Program-made: the position numbers and the translations under genes
The notes under the pieces: model-generated
What the model was told of the DNA's origin: nothing
Databases searched by the model: none
Seen by the model: the letters and a program-made list of their open reading frames with translations, nothing else
Assembly: GCA_022616075.1 (NCBI GenBank)
Contig: JAKEFK010000207.1
Location: 1-51,645 of the forward strand
Direction: 5' to 3'
Source of the DNA: a bacterium
GTDB lineage: Bacteria; Acidobacteriota; HRBIN11; JAKEFK01
Length of the DNA stretch: 51,645 bases
In this document: piece after piece, positions 18,327-26,559 of the stretch
Position numbering within the stretch: position 1 is the first letter of the stretch
How the letters are laid out: each line of letters begins with the position of its first letter

Positions 18327-18726
18327 ATACATTCTGGACACTGATACTTGCATTTACTGGTTGAATGGGAACCAGAGGATCGAGAACAAGATTCTCAAAG
18401 CAGGTCTCGAAAACGTTTTCATTACAATCATAACGGAGTGTGAACTCTATTACGGCGCTTATAAGTCGAAGAAGGTAAAGAAAAATCTTGCTGTGATTGA
18501 CGAACTTCGCAGCAAAGTTAAAACTTTGCACAGTTCGGCAGAGGTTGCACCACATTATGGCAGCATCAAGGTCATGCTCGAACGCAAAGGAATGCCTCTT
18601 GATGACGCTGATCTACTCATCGCCTGCATTACTCTTTCAACCGAAGGAACGCTTGTGAGCAATAACAATTCTCATTTCACCAGAATTCCCGGCCTCGAAT
18701 TGGAAAACTGGCTGACGACAATGTGA
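18319..18726 (+). CDS. vapC: VapC-family PIN ribonuclease toxin
   Basis: PIN-domain endoribonuclease of 135 residues. The acidic metal-binding residues are visible: LDTD (Asp7/Asp9), the glutamate in IITECELYYG, and aspartates in PLDDADLLIA. The C-terminal HFTRIPGLELENW is the common VapC ending. By family it cleaves RNA (often tRNA) when the antitoxin is lost. The ATG at 18319 (MSKYILDTD) is preferred over the in-frame ATG at 18241, which lies inside vapB. All key residues are present, so the toxin looks intact. Confidence 0.88.
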   Translation: MSKYILDTDTCIYWLNGNQRIENKILKAGLENVFITIITECELYYGAYKSKKVKKNLAVIDELRSKVKTLHSSAEVAPHYGSIKVMLERKGMPLDDADLLIACITLSTEGTLVSNNNSHFTRIPGLELENWLTTM

Positions 18727-18753
18727 TAGACATTCAGTCAATGGAACTTATTT

Positions 18754-18778
18754 GGATTTTGGGATTTTGGGATTTTGG
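18754..18778. repeat. short tandem iteration GGATTTTG
   Basis: Three near-perfect units of about 9 bases (GGATTTTGG) run head to tail after vapC, with another partial unit to 18785. It lies in the 100-base gap between convergent genes. Confidence 0.6.
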
Positions 18779-18795
18779 AATTTCTGGAAAGAGGA

Positions 18796-18816
18796 GGGCG
18801 GCGGGATCAGCCGCCC
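18796..18816. terminator. hairpin between convergent vapC and PIN/TRAM genes
   Basis: GGGCGGC (18796-18802), a 7-base loop and GCCGCCC (18810-18816) form a strong stem between the two convergent genes. It could stop transcription from either side. The T-tracts are weak (TCCTCTTTCC on the minus strand). Confidence 0.35.
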
Positions 18817-18826
18817 GGATTAGACA

Positions 18827-19822
18827 TTATTCTTCTTCATGCTTGCCGAAAATCATTTTCCCCACGGTTGTTTGCAATACACTCGTTACAGTAACATCGA
18901 TATTGCGCCCGATCAGTTTGCGCGCGTTATCCACAACAACCATGGTTCCATCATCTAAGTAGGCAACACCTTGATTGTATTCTTTTCCTTCTTTGAGGAT
19001 AAAGACCTTCATGGTCTCTCCCGGTAAAACGACCGGGCGAAGTGAACTGGCGAGCTCATTAATGTTCAGCACTTTCACCCCTCGCAGCTGAGCGATTTTA
19101 TTGAGGTTATAGTCGTTCGTTACAATTTTCGCATCCAGCTGTTTGGCCAGCTCGATCAGCTTCATATCAACTTCAGGAACTTCAGGGAAATCAATTTCCG
19201 TAATCGTCACATTCAATTCCGGTTTCTTTTGCATCCTTTGCAGGATTTCAATTCCCCTTCGTCCGCGATTCCTTTTTAATGAATCGGGTGAGTCAGCAAT
19301 ATGCTGCAATTCCCTCAATACAAACTGAGGAACAACAATGGTGCCTTCGATAAACCCAGTTTCCGTCAAATCAGCAATACGACCATCGATGATCACACTT
19401 GTATCAAGGATTTTGTAACTCTTCTTCTCACCTTTTTCGCCGAATAAAGCCATCAAATTGGCCGGGTCGAACCAGTCCGCCTTCTTACTCCCCAAAAGCA
19501 AACCAATGTAAATGAAGAAGCAAAATGAAAATATTTGAAGTATCGAAGTGGTTTCTTTACTTCTATTGAAGTTACCTATCAAGAAACTTACCAGTATCGC
19601 CAGGATGATCCCCACAACTAAACCGATAACAGATCCGATCAGGGTTTTTGGCCCTACGCCCCTGATTCTGCTTTCTAGAAAAATGATGAGTATGCCTAGA
19701 ATGCCACCAAGAGCCATTCCGTAAATCTCTGCGAATGGATTCGGAGCCTGAAACGGTTTCGTAATATATCCTGTGATGACCAGTAGCATCACAAGCACAA
19801 GTCTGCTTAAGAGCAAACTCAA
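18827..19822 (-). CDS. PIN/TRAM domain membrane protein (YacL-like)
   Basis: Protein of 331 residues with four hydrophobic helices in the first ~130 residues. A PIN-type nuclease domain follows (from [14 protein letters not shown] near 139, with [13 protein letters not shown] and later [13 protein letters not shown]), then a C-terminal TRAM domain ([15 protein letters not shown], then [20 protein letters not shown]), a predicted RNA-binding module. The layout matches YacL-like integral membrane PIN-TRAM proteins, probable RNases with no settled role. The start is TTG at 19822, set by the strong ribosome-binding site at 19830-19837. Confidence 0.85.
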   Translation of the reverse strand: MSLLLSRLVLVMLLVITGYITKPFQAPNPFAEIYGMALGGILGILIIFLESRIRGVGPKTLIGSVIGLVVGIILAILVSFLIGNFNRSKETTSILQIFSFCFFIYIGLLLGSKKADWFDPANLMALFGEKGEKKSYKILDTSVIIDGRIADLTETGFIEGTIVVPQFVLRELQHIADSPDSLKRNRGRRGIEILQRMQKKPELNVTITEIDFPEVPEVDMKLIELAKQLDAKIVTNDYNLNKIAQLRGVKVLNINELASSLRPVVLPGETMKVFILKEGKEYNQGVAYLDDGTMVVVDNARKLIGRNIDVTVTSVLQTTVGKMIFGKHEEE

Positions 19823-19829
19823 TGTATTT

Positions 19830-19837
19830 ACCTCCTC
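19830..19837 (-). promoter_or_regulatory. Shine-Dalgarno for the TTG-started PIN/TRAM gene
   Basis: On the minus strand GAGGAGGT (19837-19830) is seven bases before the TTG at 19822. There is no nearby ATG in frame, so this site decides the start. Confidence 0.75.
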
Positions 19838-19841
19838 GTGT

Positions 19842-19915
19842 CAGCAATGAGTCATGAGTCATGAGTAATGAGAATTTCAATGCATGTCTCATGCCTCGTT
19901 GCTCATTGCTTTGCA
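19842..19915. repeat. ATGAGTAATGAG-type iterated/inverted element (copy 1)
   Basis: Iterations of 7-8 bases (CAATGAG, TCATGAG, TCATGAG, TAATGAG) occupy 19845-19872. The inverse (CTCATGC, CTCGTTG, CTCATTG) follows at 19888-19908, so AGCAATGAG (19843-19851) pairs with CTCATTGCT (19902-19910). Related copies occur at 27596-27661 and 37253-37275. Confidence 0.75.
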
Positions 19916-19995
19916 CTGATTTCAAAAATCGTATTATTCTAATACAAAATCGCCGGAAACCATTGAATTATTTAAGGAAACGAGGATCAAGAGGT

Positions 19996-21357
19996 TCAGC
20001 TCTTGGAGCCCAGGAAAGAAAGCGCATCGCGGACCGTTTCGCAGCCTATGATTTCGATGTTTGCGCCATCGGCTTTACTGCTTAAGGGAGCTACGATTTT
20101 TTGAAAACCCAGATTCTGCGCTTCCGAAGCCCGCAGGGCAAAATGGTTGATGGAGCGGATCTCGCCGGTTAGGCCAACCTCGCCGCACAATACAGTATGT
20201 GGATCAACCGTTTTGTTCCTTAGACTGGAAACAATCGCGGCGCAAATCGCGAGATCGGCTGCCGGATCTTCAACCGAAAGGCCTCCCACTACGTTCAGGA
20301 AAATGTCCTGGCCGCCAAGGTAGTAGCCGATCCGCTTTTCCAAAACGGCAACGAGCATCGTGACGCGTGTATTATCCAAACCAATGGATGTGCGGCGGGC
20401 CACTCCGTATGTGCTATCCGTTACGAGGGCTTGCAGCTCCACAAGAAAAGGTCGCGTTCCCTCCATGCAGGACATCACGACGGACCCAGGGGAAGAAGCG
20501 GGCCGTTCGGAAAGAAACATCTGCGAAGGGTTTTTGACAGGAAGGAGTCCCTGGGCGCTCATTTCAAAAACGCCGATTTCGTTGATGGAACCGAAACGAT
20601 TCTTCACAGCGCGCACGATGCGGAAAAACTGTTTGTTATCCCCTTCGAAATAGAGAACCGTATCAACGAGATGTTCCAGCATGCGAGGTCCGGCAATGAG
20701 TCCTTCCTTCGTTACATGTCCGGTCAAGAAAACAGGAACATTGTTTTGTTTTGCATAAGAGAGAAATTGCATCGCCGTTTCACGGATCTGCCCAACGCTT
20801 CCGGGAATTGCCGGGAGTTTCAGCGTGTAAGCGGTTTGAATGGAATCCACAATAATGGCGAAGGGAGAAATCTTTTCTGCTTCACTGAGGATTCGTTCCA
20901 TGCATGTCTCGGTGTAGAGAAATATGTTTTCGCCATTCACGTTCAGTCTGTTTGCGCGGAGACGGATCTGGTTTTCCGACTCTTCACCCGATACGTAGAG
21001 GACTTTTTTCCCTTGCTCCGAAAGTTTGTGGGCCAGCTGAAGCATGATAGTAGATTTACCGATTCCAGGATCGCCTCCAATCAAAATGAGACTGCCATCA
21101 ACGATCCCTCCACCCAAAACACGATCCAGCTCTGGAATACCGGTGGGTGTGCGTGGTTGCTCCGGAACCTCCTGATCGCTTGTTAACACAACTGCCTGAT
21201 TTTGTGACAATCCGGTCCAGGTTGAAGTTTCGCGGGCTACAACTGATTCTTCCACCAGCGAATTCCAGTTTCCACAATCCGGACATTTCCCTAGCCATTT
21301 AGCGCTGACTCCACCGCATTCCTGGCAAACAAACTGAGTGCTCTTCTTACCTTTCAT
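19996..21357 (-). CDS. radA: DNA repair protein RadA
   Basis: RecA-like ATPase/helicase that helps process recombination intermediates (branch migration), cytoplasmic. The N-terminal C4 zinc finger uses Cys11, Cys14, Cys25 and Cys28; Walker A GGDPGIGKS is near residue 94, the RadA-specific KNRFGS motif near 255, and a Lon-like C-terminal domain follows. Length 453 is typical. It is the last gene of the rpsF-to-radA group and is separated from alr by a palindromic element. Confidence 0.97.
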   Translation of the reverse strand: MKGKKSTQFVCQECGGVSAKWLGKCPDCGNWNSLVEESVVARETSTWTGLSQNQAVVLTSDQEVPEQPRTPTGIPELDRVLGGGIVDGSLILIGGDPGIGKSTIMLQLAHKLSEQGKKVLYVSGEESENQIRLRANRLNVNGENIFLYTETCMERILSEAEKISPFAIIVDSIQTAYTLKLPAIPGSVGQIRETAMQFLSYAKQNNVPVFLTGHVTKEGLIAGPRMLEHLVDTVLYFEGDNKQFFRIVRAVKNRFGSINEIGVFEMSAQGLLPVKNPSQMFLSERPASSPGSVVMSCMEGTRPFLVELQALVTDSTYGVARRTSIGLDNTRVTMLVAVLEKRIGYYLGGQDIFLNVVGGLSVEDPAADLAICAAIVSSLRNKTVDPHTVLCGEVGLTGEIRSINHFALRASEAQNLGFQKIVAPLSSKADGANIEIIGCETVRDALSFLGSKS

Positions 21358-21374
21358 TTTCTTTTTTTAACAAT

Positions 21375-21427
21375 GTAGCGCGGACGTCTCGTCTGCGCAG
21401 ATCTCGCAAGCGGAACGCCCGCGCTAC
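21375..21427. repeat. palindromic intergenic element, GTAGCGCGG type (copy 1)
   Basis: Outer arms GTAGCGCGG (21375-21383) and CCGCGCTAC (21419-21427) enclose an imperfect palindrome. Read on the minus strand, its first 25 bases match the copy at 46641 with only two differences. It fills the gap between alr and radA. Confidence 0.8.
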
Positions 21428-21434
21428 TTTGCTA

Positions 21435-22574
21435 TCAAGGATAGTAGACATCACAAACCTGGCCGTTCTTAACATAAACTCTGGGAACCCGTGCTCCAAT
21501 CAAACAAGTAATTTCATACGGAATCGTATCCAGAAGGCGCGCCCAGTCCCAACAAGTCGTACGCGTTCCGATGAAGGTCACTTCTTCTTGTAATTTAACC
21601 TGATTCGCAACATCGGTCACATCCAGCATACAAAGATCCATAGAAATTGTTCCGGCAATCCTGCACAGCTTTCCGCACACTTCAACTTCGAGCCGGTTCG
21701 AAAGATTGCGCCTCAAACCATCCGCATAACCAAAGGGAACAGTCGCGATGACTGAATCGCGCGCGGCTCGAAACGTCCTTCCATATCCAATCGTTTCCCC
21801 TTTCGCGATGTGACGCAATGCTATGATCCGGCTTTTCAACGAAAGGATGGGGCGTTGCGGAATTGCCAGCCCGCTGGCCGGGGAAAGACCGTAAAGAACC
21901 AGTCCCGGCCTCACAAGATCCAGATGCGATTCTGGAAAATTGATAATGCCTGCGCTGTTCGCTGCGTGACGATAACGAACTGGAAGATCTTCCTTGCCGC
22001 AAAAATCCAGAAAGCGCTGCAACTGCAAACGCGTGTAATTATCTTCGGGCACATCAGCGTTCGCAAAATGCGTGTAAACACCCTCCACGCGGACGTAAGA
22101 GTATTTTTTCTTGAATGCAATCGCTGCTTCGTCCGGCTGAAAACCGAGCCTCCCCATACCGGTATCGACCTTCAAATGGACCGCCACTTCCCGGCGGTGC
22201 TTTTCCGTAAATTCATCCAGCGCCTTCAAGAATTCGAAATCATAAACGGCAGGAATTAAATCGTATTGAAGAAGCAGCGGTAACTGCGAAACGGTCATGC
22301 CGCTCAGTACCACGACAGGCGTCCGAATGCCTGCCTTGCGAAGCTCAATTGCTTCCAGAGCTGTCGCCGTCCCCAATCGTTCGATTCCGAGTTGATGGAG
22401 CTCGCGGGCAAGAACAATCGCGCCGTGACCGTACGCATCCGCTTTAACGACGGCAAGCACACGCGCAGGCTGAACAGCTTCCCGAATTGCTAAATAATTA
22501 GAACTAAAAATGTCGAGGTCGATCTCAGCCCAGGTGGGACGTTGAAAGGAGAGATCACTGATATTTATCAACAA
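21435..22574 (-). CDS. alr: alanine racemase
   Basis: PLP enzyme converting L- to D-alanine for peptidoglycan. The PLP lysine is K44 in VVKADAYGHG; RYRHAANSAG near 197-206 and the second catalytic tyrosine in GETIGYGRTF near 255 are present. Length 379 is normal. The start is TTG at 22574 (an adjacent TTG at 22571 is possible): there is no ATG before the conserved RPTWAEIDLD. It overlaps the 3' end of dnaB by 20 bases, so translation is probably coupled. D-Ala-D-Ala ligase is encoded further on at 37270. Confidence 0.95.
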   Translation of the reverse strand: MLINISDLSFQRPTWAEIDLDIFSSNYLAIREAVQPARVLAVVKADAYGHGAIVLARELHQLGIERLGTATALEAIELRKAGIRTPVVVLSGMTVSQLPLLLQYDLIPAVYDFEFLKALDEFTEKHRREVAVHLKVDTGMGRLGFQPDEAAIAFKKKYSYVRVEGVYTHFANADVPEDNYTRLQLQRFLDFCGKEDLPVRYRHAANSAGIINFPESHLDLVRPGLVLYGLSPASGLAIPQRPILSLKSRIIALRHIAKGETIGYGRTFRAARDSVIATVPFGYADGLRRNLSNRLEVEVCGKLCRIAGTISMDLCMLDVTDVANQVKLQEEVTFIGTRTTCWDWARLLDTIPYEITCLIGARVPRVYVKNGQVCDVYYP

Positions 22575-23886
22575 AGCGGGTCCATTCCTTCAAGAAGACC
22601 AGCGGAATATCGCCGATCGGGCCGTTTCGTTGTTTCCGCACAAGGATTTCTGCGAGCCCGCGGTTCTCTTCGGTAGCGTCATAGACTTCTTCGCGATAAA
22701 TGAAACACACCAGATCGGCGTCCTGTTCAATCGCGCCCGATTCACGCAAGTCGGAAAGCATCGGCTTATGGTCTTTGCCGCGCGTTTCCGGACCGCGATG
22801 AAGCTGTGACAATGCAACAACAGGAAGATTCAATTCTTTTGCCAGCTCTTTCAAAGAGCGCGAAATCGCCGTGATTTCCTGCTGCCTGTTATCGTACCGG
22901 CCTTTCATTCTCATCATCTGCATATAATCAACGATCAGCAAATCACAACCATGTTCCGCTTTTAAACGGCGGGACTTTGCGCCCATATCCAGCGGAGTCA
23001 GGCCGCTGGAATCATCCACATAAATGCTTGCTTCTGTCAGCACCGCCATCGCTTTCATCAGGCGGGACCATTCTTCACGCGTGCACTCGCCGCTTCGGAG
23101 CCGGTGTGCATTGACTTGCGCTTCAGAGCAAATGAAACGGAGCATAAGCTGCTCTTTGGACATCTCCAAGCTAAAAATGCCGACGGTTTTACGGACTCTC
23201 GCAACGTGTTGAGCAATATTCAGGGCAAAAGCTGTCTTCCCCATGGAGGGTCGGCCTGCAATCACAATAAGGTCGCCAGGCTGCAAGCCGGAGGTCATAT
23301 TATCGAAATCCACAAAGCCGGTGGGAAGACCTGTAAGTACCCCTGGATTTTCATGGAGATAGTTGATCCGGGTCCACGCAGAATCAGCAAGATCTTTTAA
23401 CGCAGAAAAACCGGTTGTCAGCCTGTTTTCTGCGATGGCAAAGATTTTTTGTTCCGCTTTGTTGAGGATCTCTTCGGTCTCTTCTTCCTGCTTATAGCAC
23501 GAATCGATGATTTCGTATCCCGCCAGAATCAAGCGGCGCAAAGCAGCCCTTTCCTTGATGATCTGAGCGTAATGACTGATGTTACGCGCGGTTGGTACTG
23601 CATCGATCAAGGAAGCAACATATGTAATGCCGCCAACTTGCTCGAGTTCACCCAGGCGGCTGAGCTCCTCTTTCAGAATGATGAGATCGACTCCACGCGA
23701 CTTGGTTACGAGCTCAACAAAACGGTCGTATAGAATTCTGTGGGTCTCTGCGTAAAAATCTTCACCGGAAAGAAGATCAAGCACCTGATAGATGGAATCA
23801 TTTTCCAGAATGATGGAACCAAGCACACAACGTTCCGCATCCAGACTGTGTGGCAGCCCCCGTTCCGTGATGAGATCAACAGACAT
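22555..23886 (-). CDS. dnaB: replicative DNA helicase
   Basis: Hexameric 5'-3' helicase of the replication fork. The N-terminal primase-interacting domain begins LPHSLDAERCVLG; Walker A GRPSMGKT lies near residue 207, and LLIVDYMQMM (Walker B) and SQLHRGPE follow. Length 443 is typical and no intein is present. It follows rplI through a palindromic CGCAGAG element and overlaps alr. Confidence 0.97.
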   Translation of the reverse strand: MSVDLITERGLPHSLDAERCVLGSIILENDSIYQVLDLLSGEDFYAETHRILYDRFVELVTKSRGVDLIILKEELSRLGELEQVGGITYVASLIDAVPTARNISHYAQIIKERAALRRLILAGYEIIDSCYKQEEETEEILNKAEQKIFAIAENRLTTGFSALKDLADSAWTRINYLHENPGVLTGLPTGFVDFDNMTSGLQPGDLIVIAGRPSMGKTAFALNIAQHVARVRKTVGIFSLEMSKEQLMLRFICSEAQVNAHRLRSGECTREEWSRLMKAMAVLTEASIYVDDSSGLTPLDMGAKSRRLKAEHGCDLLIVDYMQMMRMKGRYDNRQQEITAISRSLKELAKELNLPVVALSQLHRGPETRGKDHKPMLSDLRESGAIEQDADLVCFIYREEVYDATEENRGLAEILVRKQRNGPIGDIPLVFLKEWTRFVDKYQ

Positions 23887-23909
23887 ATCCTAGCAAGTAG
23901 AACTATTAT

Positions 23910-23979
23910 AACGCAGAGGCGCGGAGACGCAGAGAAAAATAATTATTTTCTTCTCTCTGCGTCTTTGCGTCTCTGCGTT
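23910..23979. repeat. CGCAGAG-type palindromic element (copy 1)
   Basis: The left arm (23910-23936, AACGCAGAGGCGCGGAGACG...) is the inverse of the right arm (23951-23979, ending TCTCTGCGTT), with an AT-rich loop. Each arm is itself an iteration of G-CGCAGA units. A second member lies at 26560-26634. It sits between rplI and dnaB. Confidence 0.85.
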
Positions 23980-23986
23980 AAATTTC

Positions 23987-24430
23987 TTATTCTTTTACGA
24001 CGGAGACTTTCACGTCCGCTGCAACTTTACGGTGCAGCTTCACACTTACGTGATATTCTCCCAGTCTCTTGATCGGTTCTTCCAGCTCGATTCTTCTTTT
24101 GTCGATGGTGTAGCCTTCTTTTTCCAGAGCGTCCGCGATATTCGTTGACGTCACTGATCCGAAAAGTACCTCACCTTCCCCTGCTTTCATGGGAATCGTG
24201 ATCGACACCTTCTCCAATTCGGACTTTAGCTCGGAAGCGCTTTTCTCTTCTTTTGCTTCCTGAACCTGAACCTTTTTGTTTTGGACTTCGGCAAACTTCA
24301 TGTTTGCATCGGTAGCGGGGACCGCAAGCTTCCGCGGAATCAAGAAATTACGGCCATATCCGTTGGCAACGTTCAAGATCGATCCACGTCTTCCCAGGCG
24401 TTCTACATCTTCCAGCAGTATTACCTTCAT
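23987..24430 (-). CDS. rplI: 50S ribosomal protein L9
   Basis: Large-subunit protein of 147 residues. It begins MKVILLEDVERLGRRG and continues with the L9 signature containing NGYGRNFLIPRKLA. A long connecting helix and the C-terminal domain (GSVTSTNIADAL) follow. The ATG at 24430 is the conserved start; the longer frame to 24517 overlaps rpsR and is not supported. AGGAG lies upstream. Just downstream of rpsR in the usual S6-S18-L9 order. Confidence 0.96.
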   Translation of the reverse strand: MKVILLEDVERLGRRGSILNVANGYGRNFLIPRKLAVPATDANMKFAEVQNKKVQVQEAKEEKSASELKSELEKVSITIPMKAGEGEVLFGSVTSTNIADALEKEGYTIDKRRIELEEPIKRLGEYHVSVKLHRKVAADVKVSVVKE

Positions 24431-24435
24431 CGTCC

Positions 24436-24729
24436 CTATTCTCCTACGTAGGAAATTAACGCCGCGATCCGGGCTTTTTTCAGCGCGATGCCAAGCTTCC
24501 TTTGATGCCATGCGCAAGTCCCTGTAATCCGTCTCGGGAGGATCCGTCCCCTTTCCGGAACATAGCTTTGCAGAAGCGATACATCTTTAAAATCGATGTA
24601 ATCCATTTTTTCGCTGCAAAAGCGGCAAACGCGTTTCCGGCGATAAAAGTAACGCCGGCCTCCCATGTCCTGCTGCTGCTGTTGTTGTTGCTGTTGATGT
24701 TGGTGTTGGTGTCTACCTGGCGCTGCCAT
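24436..24729 (-). CDS. rpsR: 30S ribosomal protein S18 with His/Gln-rich N-terminal extension
   Basis: Small-subunit protein that pairs with S6. The conserved core runs from [14 protein letters not shown] (zinc-type CxxC) through [13 protein letters not shown] and [17 protein letters not shown]. Unusually, residues 7-20 are HQHQHQ followed by nine more Gln/Gln-Asp residues, encoded by a trinucleotide tract at 24670-24711. The ATG at 24729 is supported by AAGGAGGAAG upstream, inside the last codons of rpsF; the genes overlap by 17 bases. Without the tract the protein would be of standard length. Confidence 0.95.
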   Translation of the reverse strand: MAAPGRHQHQHQQQQQQQQQDMGGRRYFYRRKRVCRFCSEKMDYIDFKDVSLLQSYVPERGRILPRRITGTCAWHQRKLGIALKKARIAALISYVGE

Positions 24730-25204
24730 TTTCTTCCTCCTTAATCTCAGTAATCTCGGTTCCCGATTCGTCTGCGGATTCCGGTGGTGTTTCGAACAAT
24801 TCTGTTACTTCCTCTTCTTCATTCACGGGTTCCACTGTGGCGACTGGTTCGGGTGGAGCGGGTGGCGCCGCGGCTGCCTCCCGGCGCGCAAGCTCCCGGT
24901 GCAGATTCTGTATCTGAATCTTTTCCATCTTGAAAATCAGAAACCGCAAAATGGTTTCCGACATCTTGAGTTTTCTATCGATTTCTGCAATCCGTCTGGG
25001 GTCGAGTTCAAAATAAAACCATTCGTAGTAACCCTGGCGTTGTTTCTTGATCGTGTATGCTAGCTTCCGCTTACCCCAATGTTCCGCCAGATGAATGGTT
25101 CCCTTTTCATGTGTGATCAGGTCTTCAGTTTGAGATGCCTGGGTCTTTTCTTCATCTTCCGAAAGATTTGTCGAAAAGATCACCAGTAATTCGTAGTAAC
25201 TCAC
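24713..25204 (-). CDS. rpsF: 30S ribosomal protein S6 with acidic C-terminal tail
   Basis: Small-subunit protein binding S18. The core (residues 1-107) contains [26 protein letters not shown] and FYFELDP. Residues 108-163 are an Ala/Pro then Glu-rich tail (for example [14 protein letters not shown]), longer than the minimal family but of a kind seen in several phyla. The start is GTG at 25204 with a near-perfect Shine-Dalgarno at 25210-25216. First gene of the rpsF-rpsR-rplI-dnaB-alr-radA run; ssb is absent between rpsF and rpsR. Confidence 0.96.
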   Translation of the reverse strand: MSYYELLVIFSTNLSEDEEKTQASQTEDLITHEKGTIHLAEHWGKRKLAYTIKKQRQGYYEWFYFELDPRRIAEIDRKLKMSETILRFLIFKMEKIQIQNLHRELARREAAAAPPAPPEPVATVEPVNEEEEVTELFETPPESADESGTEITEIKEEENGSAR

Positions 25205-25209
25205 GAAAT

Positions 25210-25216
25210 CCTCCTT
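25210..25216 (-). promoter_or_regulatory. Shine-Dalgarno for GTG-started rpsF
   Basis: AAGGAGG on the minus strand (25216-25210), five bases before GTG at 25204. Confidence 0.8.
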
Positions 25217-25225
25217 TTGGTTTTT

Positions 25226-25269
25226 CCCGAATTCGGGTTTAAGCCGTTCTTCAGACAGAACAGCAAGGC
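25226..25269 (-). promoter_or_regulatory. candidate rpsF leader RNA structure
   Basis: In the 88-base leader, a hairpin with stem GTTCT/AGAAC and outer GCC/GGC pairs (25243-25269) is followed by the perfect palindrome CCCGAATTCGGG (25226-25237), next to the Shine-Dalgarno. S6:S18 is known to bind rpsF leaders in other bacteria using a CCG-containing bulged structure. I cannot confirm that fold here by eye. Confidence 0.3.
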
Positions 25270-25292
25270 AAAAAGCGTCTTGCGTAGCGCGT

Positions 25293-25868
25293 CTATGCGT
25301 CTGCGCGTCGCGTCTGTTTGCGATTATAACGATTCATTGCTGTCGTGATTCCTTCATTCAGGATCAATTCGACAGCATCCGCACAAGAATCGATCATTTC
25401 TGAAACAACCGGCAACTCCTTTTTCTTGAAGTTGTTCAACACGAAATCGACCCAGCTATCCATTTCTTCCGTCTCGATTCCAAGTCTGATTCGTGGAAAC
25501 TGCGTGCTTCCAAAATAATCAATGATGGACTGCACTCCATTATGACCACCCGAGCTTCCGGATGCGCGGACCCGGATCATCCCGAGAGCCAGTGCAAAGT
25601 CATCGTAAATGACAAGCACTTCCTGGGGCTGCAGATCCCTCTCACGTGACAAAGCCAGCAGAGCCTTGCCACAGAGATTCATGTACGTTAACGGTTTGCA
25701 AAGCAAACCAAACTTTTCCGTTTCAAAGAGCATTGCGGTCTCAGTGGACCACTTTTGCACAGCAGGAGAAATTTCCAACAGCTTCTCGATCGCCATAAAC
25801 CCGACATTGTGCCGGGTCCGTTCATACTTGCTGCCTGGATTTCCAAGTCCTGCAATTAGCTTGATCAG
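25293..25868 (-). CDS. pth: peptidyl-tRNA hydrolase with non-ATG start
   Basis: Releases tRNA from prematurely dropped peptidyl-tRNA. The first ATG in frame is at 25796, but the conserved N-terminus lies upstream of it in the same open frame: KLIAGLGNPGSKYERTRHNV, with the substrate-binding Asn and catalytic His equivalent to E. coli Asn10 and His20. The frame is closed by a stop inside rplY and offers no ATG, GTG or TTG before this motif. The best start is CTG at 25868 (then ATC or ATT at 25865/25856), one base after the rplY stop, with purine-rich GGAAGAGGAAG upstream. That gives 191 residues, normal for Pth. VIYDDFAL and RASGSSGGHNG further support the family. Confidence 0.9.
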   Translation of the reverse strand: MIKLIAGLGNPGSKYERTRHNVGFMAIEKLLEISPAVQKWSTETAMLFETEKFGLLCKPLTYMNLCGKALLALSRERDLQPQEVLVIYDDFALALGMIRVRASGSSGGHNGVQSIIDYFGSTQFPRIRLGIETEEMDSWVDFVLNNFKKKELPVVSEMIDSCADAVELILNEGITTAMNRYNRKQTRRADA

Positions 25869-25869
25869 A

Positions 25870-26538
25870 TTACTTCTCTTCTTCCTCTTCCGTCGGTTCG
25901 GCGGCCTTGCCTTTCTTGATTACTTCCGGTTCTGCTTCCGTTTCTCCTTCTACAGGAACTGCCGCTACAACCTCTTCTGCGCGCGGATGTTCAATCGCCA
26001 CAACGACGGTTTCCGGATCATCTAGAATCTTGATTTTCTCGCTTACAACAAGATCACGAACTCGTATCATATCTCCGATTTTCAGTTCTGTAACGTTTAC
26101 AACGATCGATTCCGGTATATCTGCCGGTAAACATTCCACGTGAAGTTCGCGGTGCACAATGTCCATCAGACCGCCTTCCGATTTGACACCATAGGACTCC
26201 CCTTCCGTTTCCAAAGGCACTTTTACTTCCAGGGTTTCATCCATGGCGACTTCATAGAAGTCTGCGTGTAAAAGAATATGAGATACGGGTTCCAGCTGGT
26301 ATTCCTTAATCAGGCAATTCAGCCGCTCGCGACCGGGCACATTCAAACCGAAAATGGTGTTTTCTCCCGAATCGGAATGAAGAATTTTAAAGATATCTTT
26401 GGGATCCACTTCCAGCGATACACTCTCATTTTTATGACCGTAAAGAATCGCCGGTATTTTTCCAGAACGTCGCAGTTTTCGATTCGACCCTTTTCCTCTG
26501 GTCTCCCGTACGCTGCTCTCTATCACAATCTGATCCAT
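25870..26538 (-). CDS. rplY: 50S ribosomal protein L25, general stress (Ctc) form
   Basis: 5S rRNA-binding protein of 222 residues. The N-terminal L25 domain starts IVIESSVRETRGKGSNRKLR and the C-terminal Ctc/TL5 beta domain contains VEPKDIFKIL-type and LHVECLPADIPESI segments. The last ~38 residues are acidic and end in EEEEEK; their GAA/GAG codons may also serve as ribosome-binding site for pth. AAGGAGAA lies before the ATG. Downstream of prs, separated by a CGCAGAG palindromic element. Confidence 0.95.
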   Translation of the reverse strand: MDQIVIESSVRETRGKGSNRKLRRSGKIPAILYGHKNESVSLEVDPKDIFKILHSDSGENTIFGLNVPGRERLNCLIKEYQLEPVSHILLHADFYEVAMDETLEVKVPLETEGESYGVKSEGGLMDIVHRELHVECLPADIPESIVVNVTELKIGDMIRVRDLVVSEKIKILDDPETVVVAIEHPRAEEVVAAVPVEGETEAEPEVIKKGKAAEPTEEEEEK

Positions 26539-26559
26539 GACAAATTCTCCTTATTTTTT

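Noticed and set aside
20431-21186. 251-residue open frame on the plus strand
   Set aside because: It lies wholly antisense to radA, whose zinc finger, Walker A and KNRFG motifs are intact. No ribosome-binding site or known domain is seen.
22555-23886. Intein in dnaB
   Set aside because: Length 443 and uninterrupted Walker A and B motifs leave no room for one.
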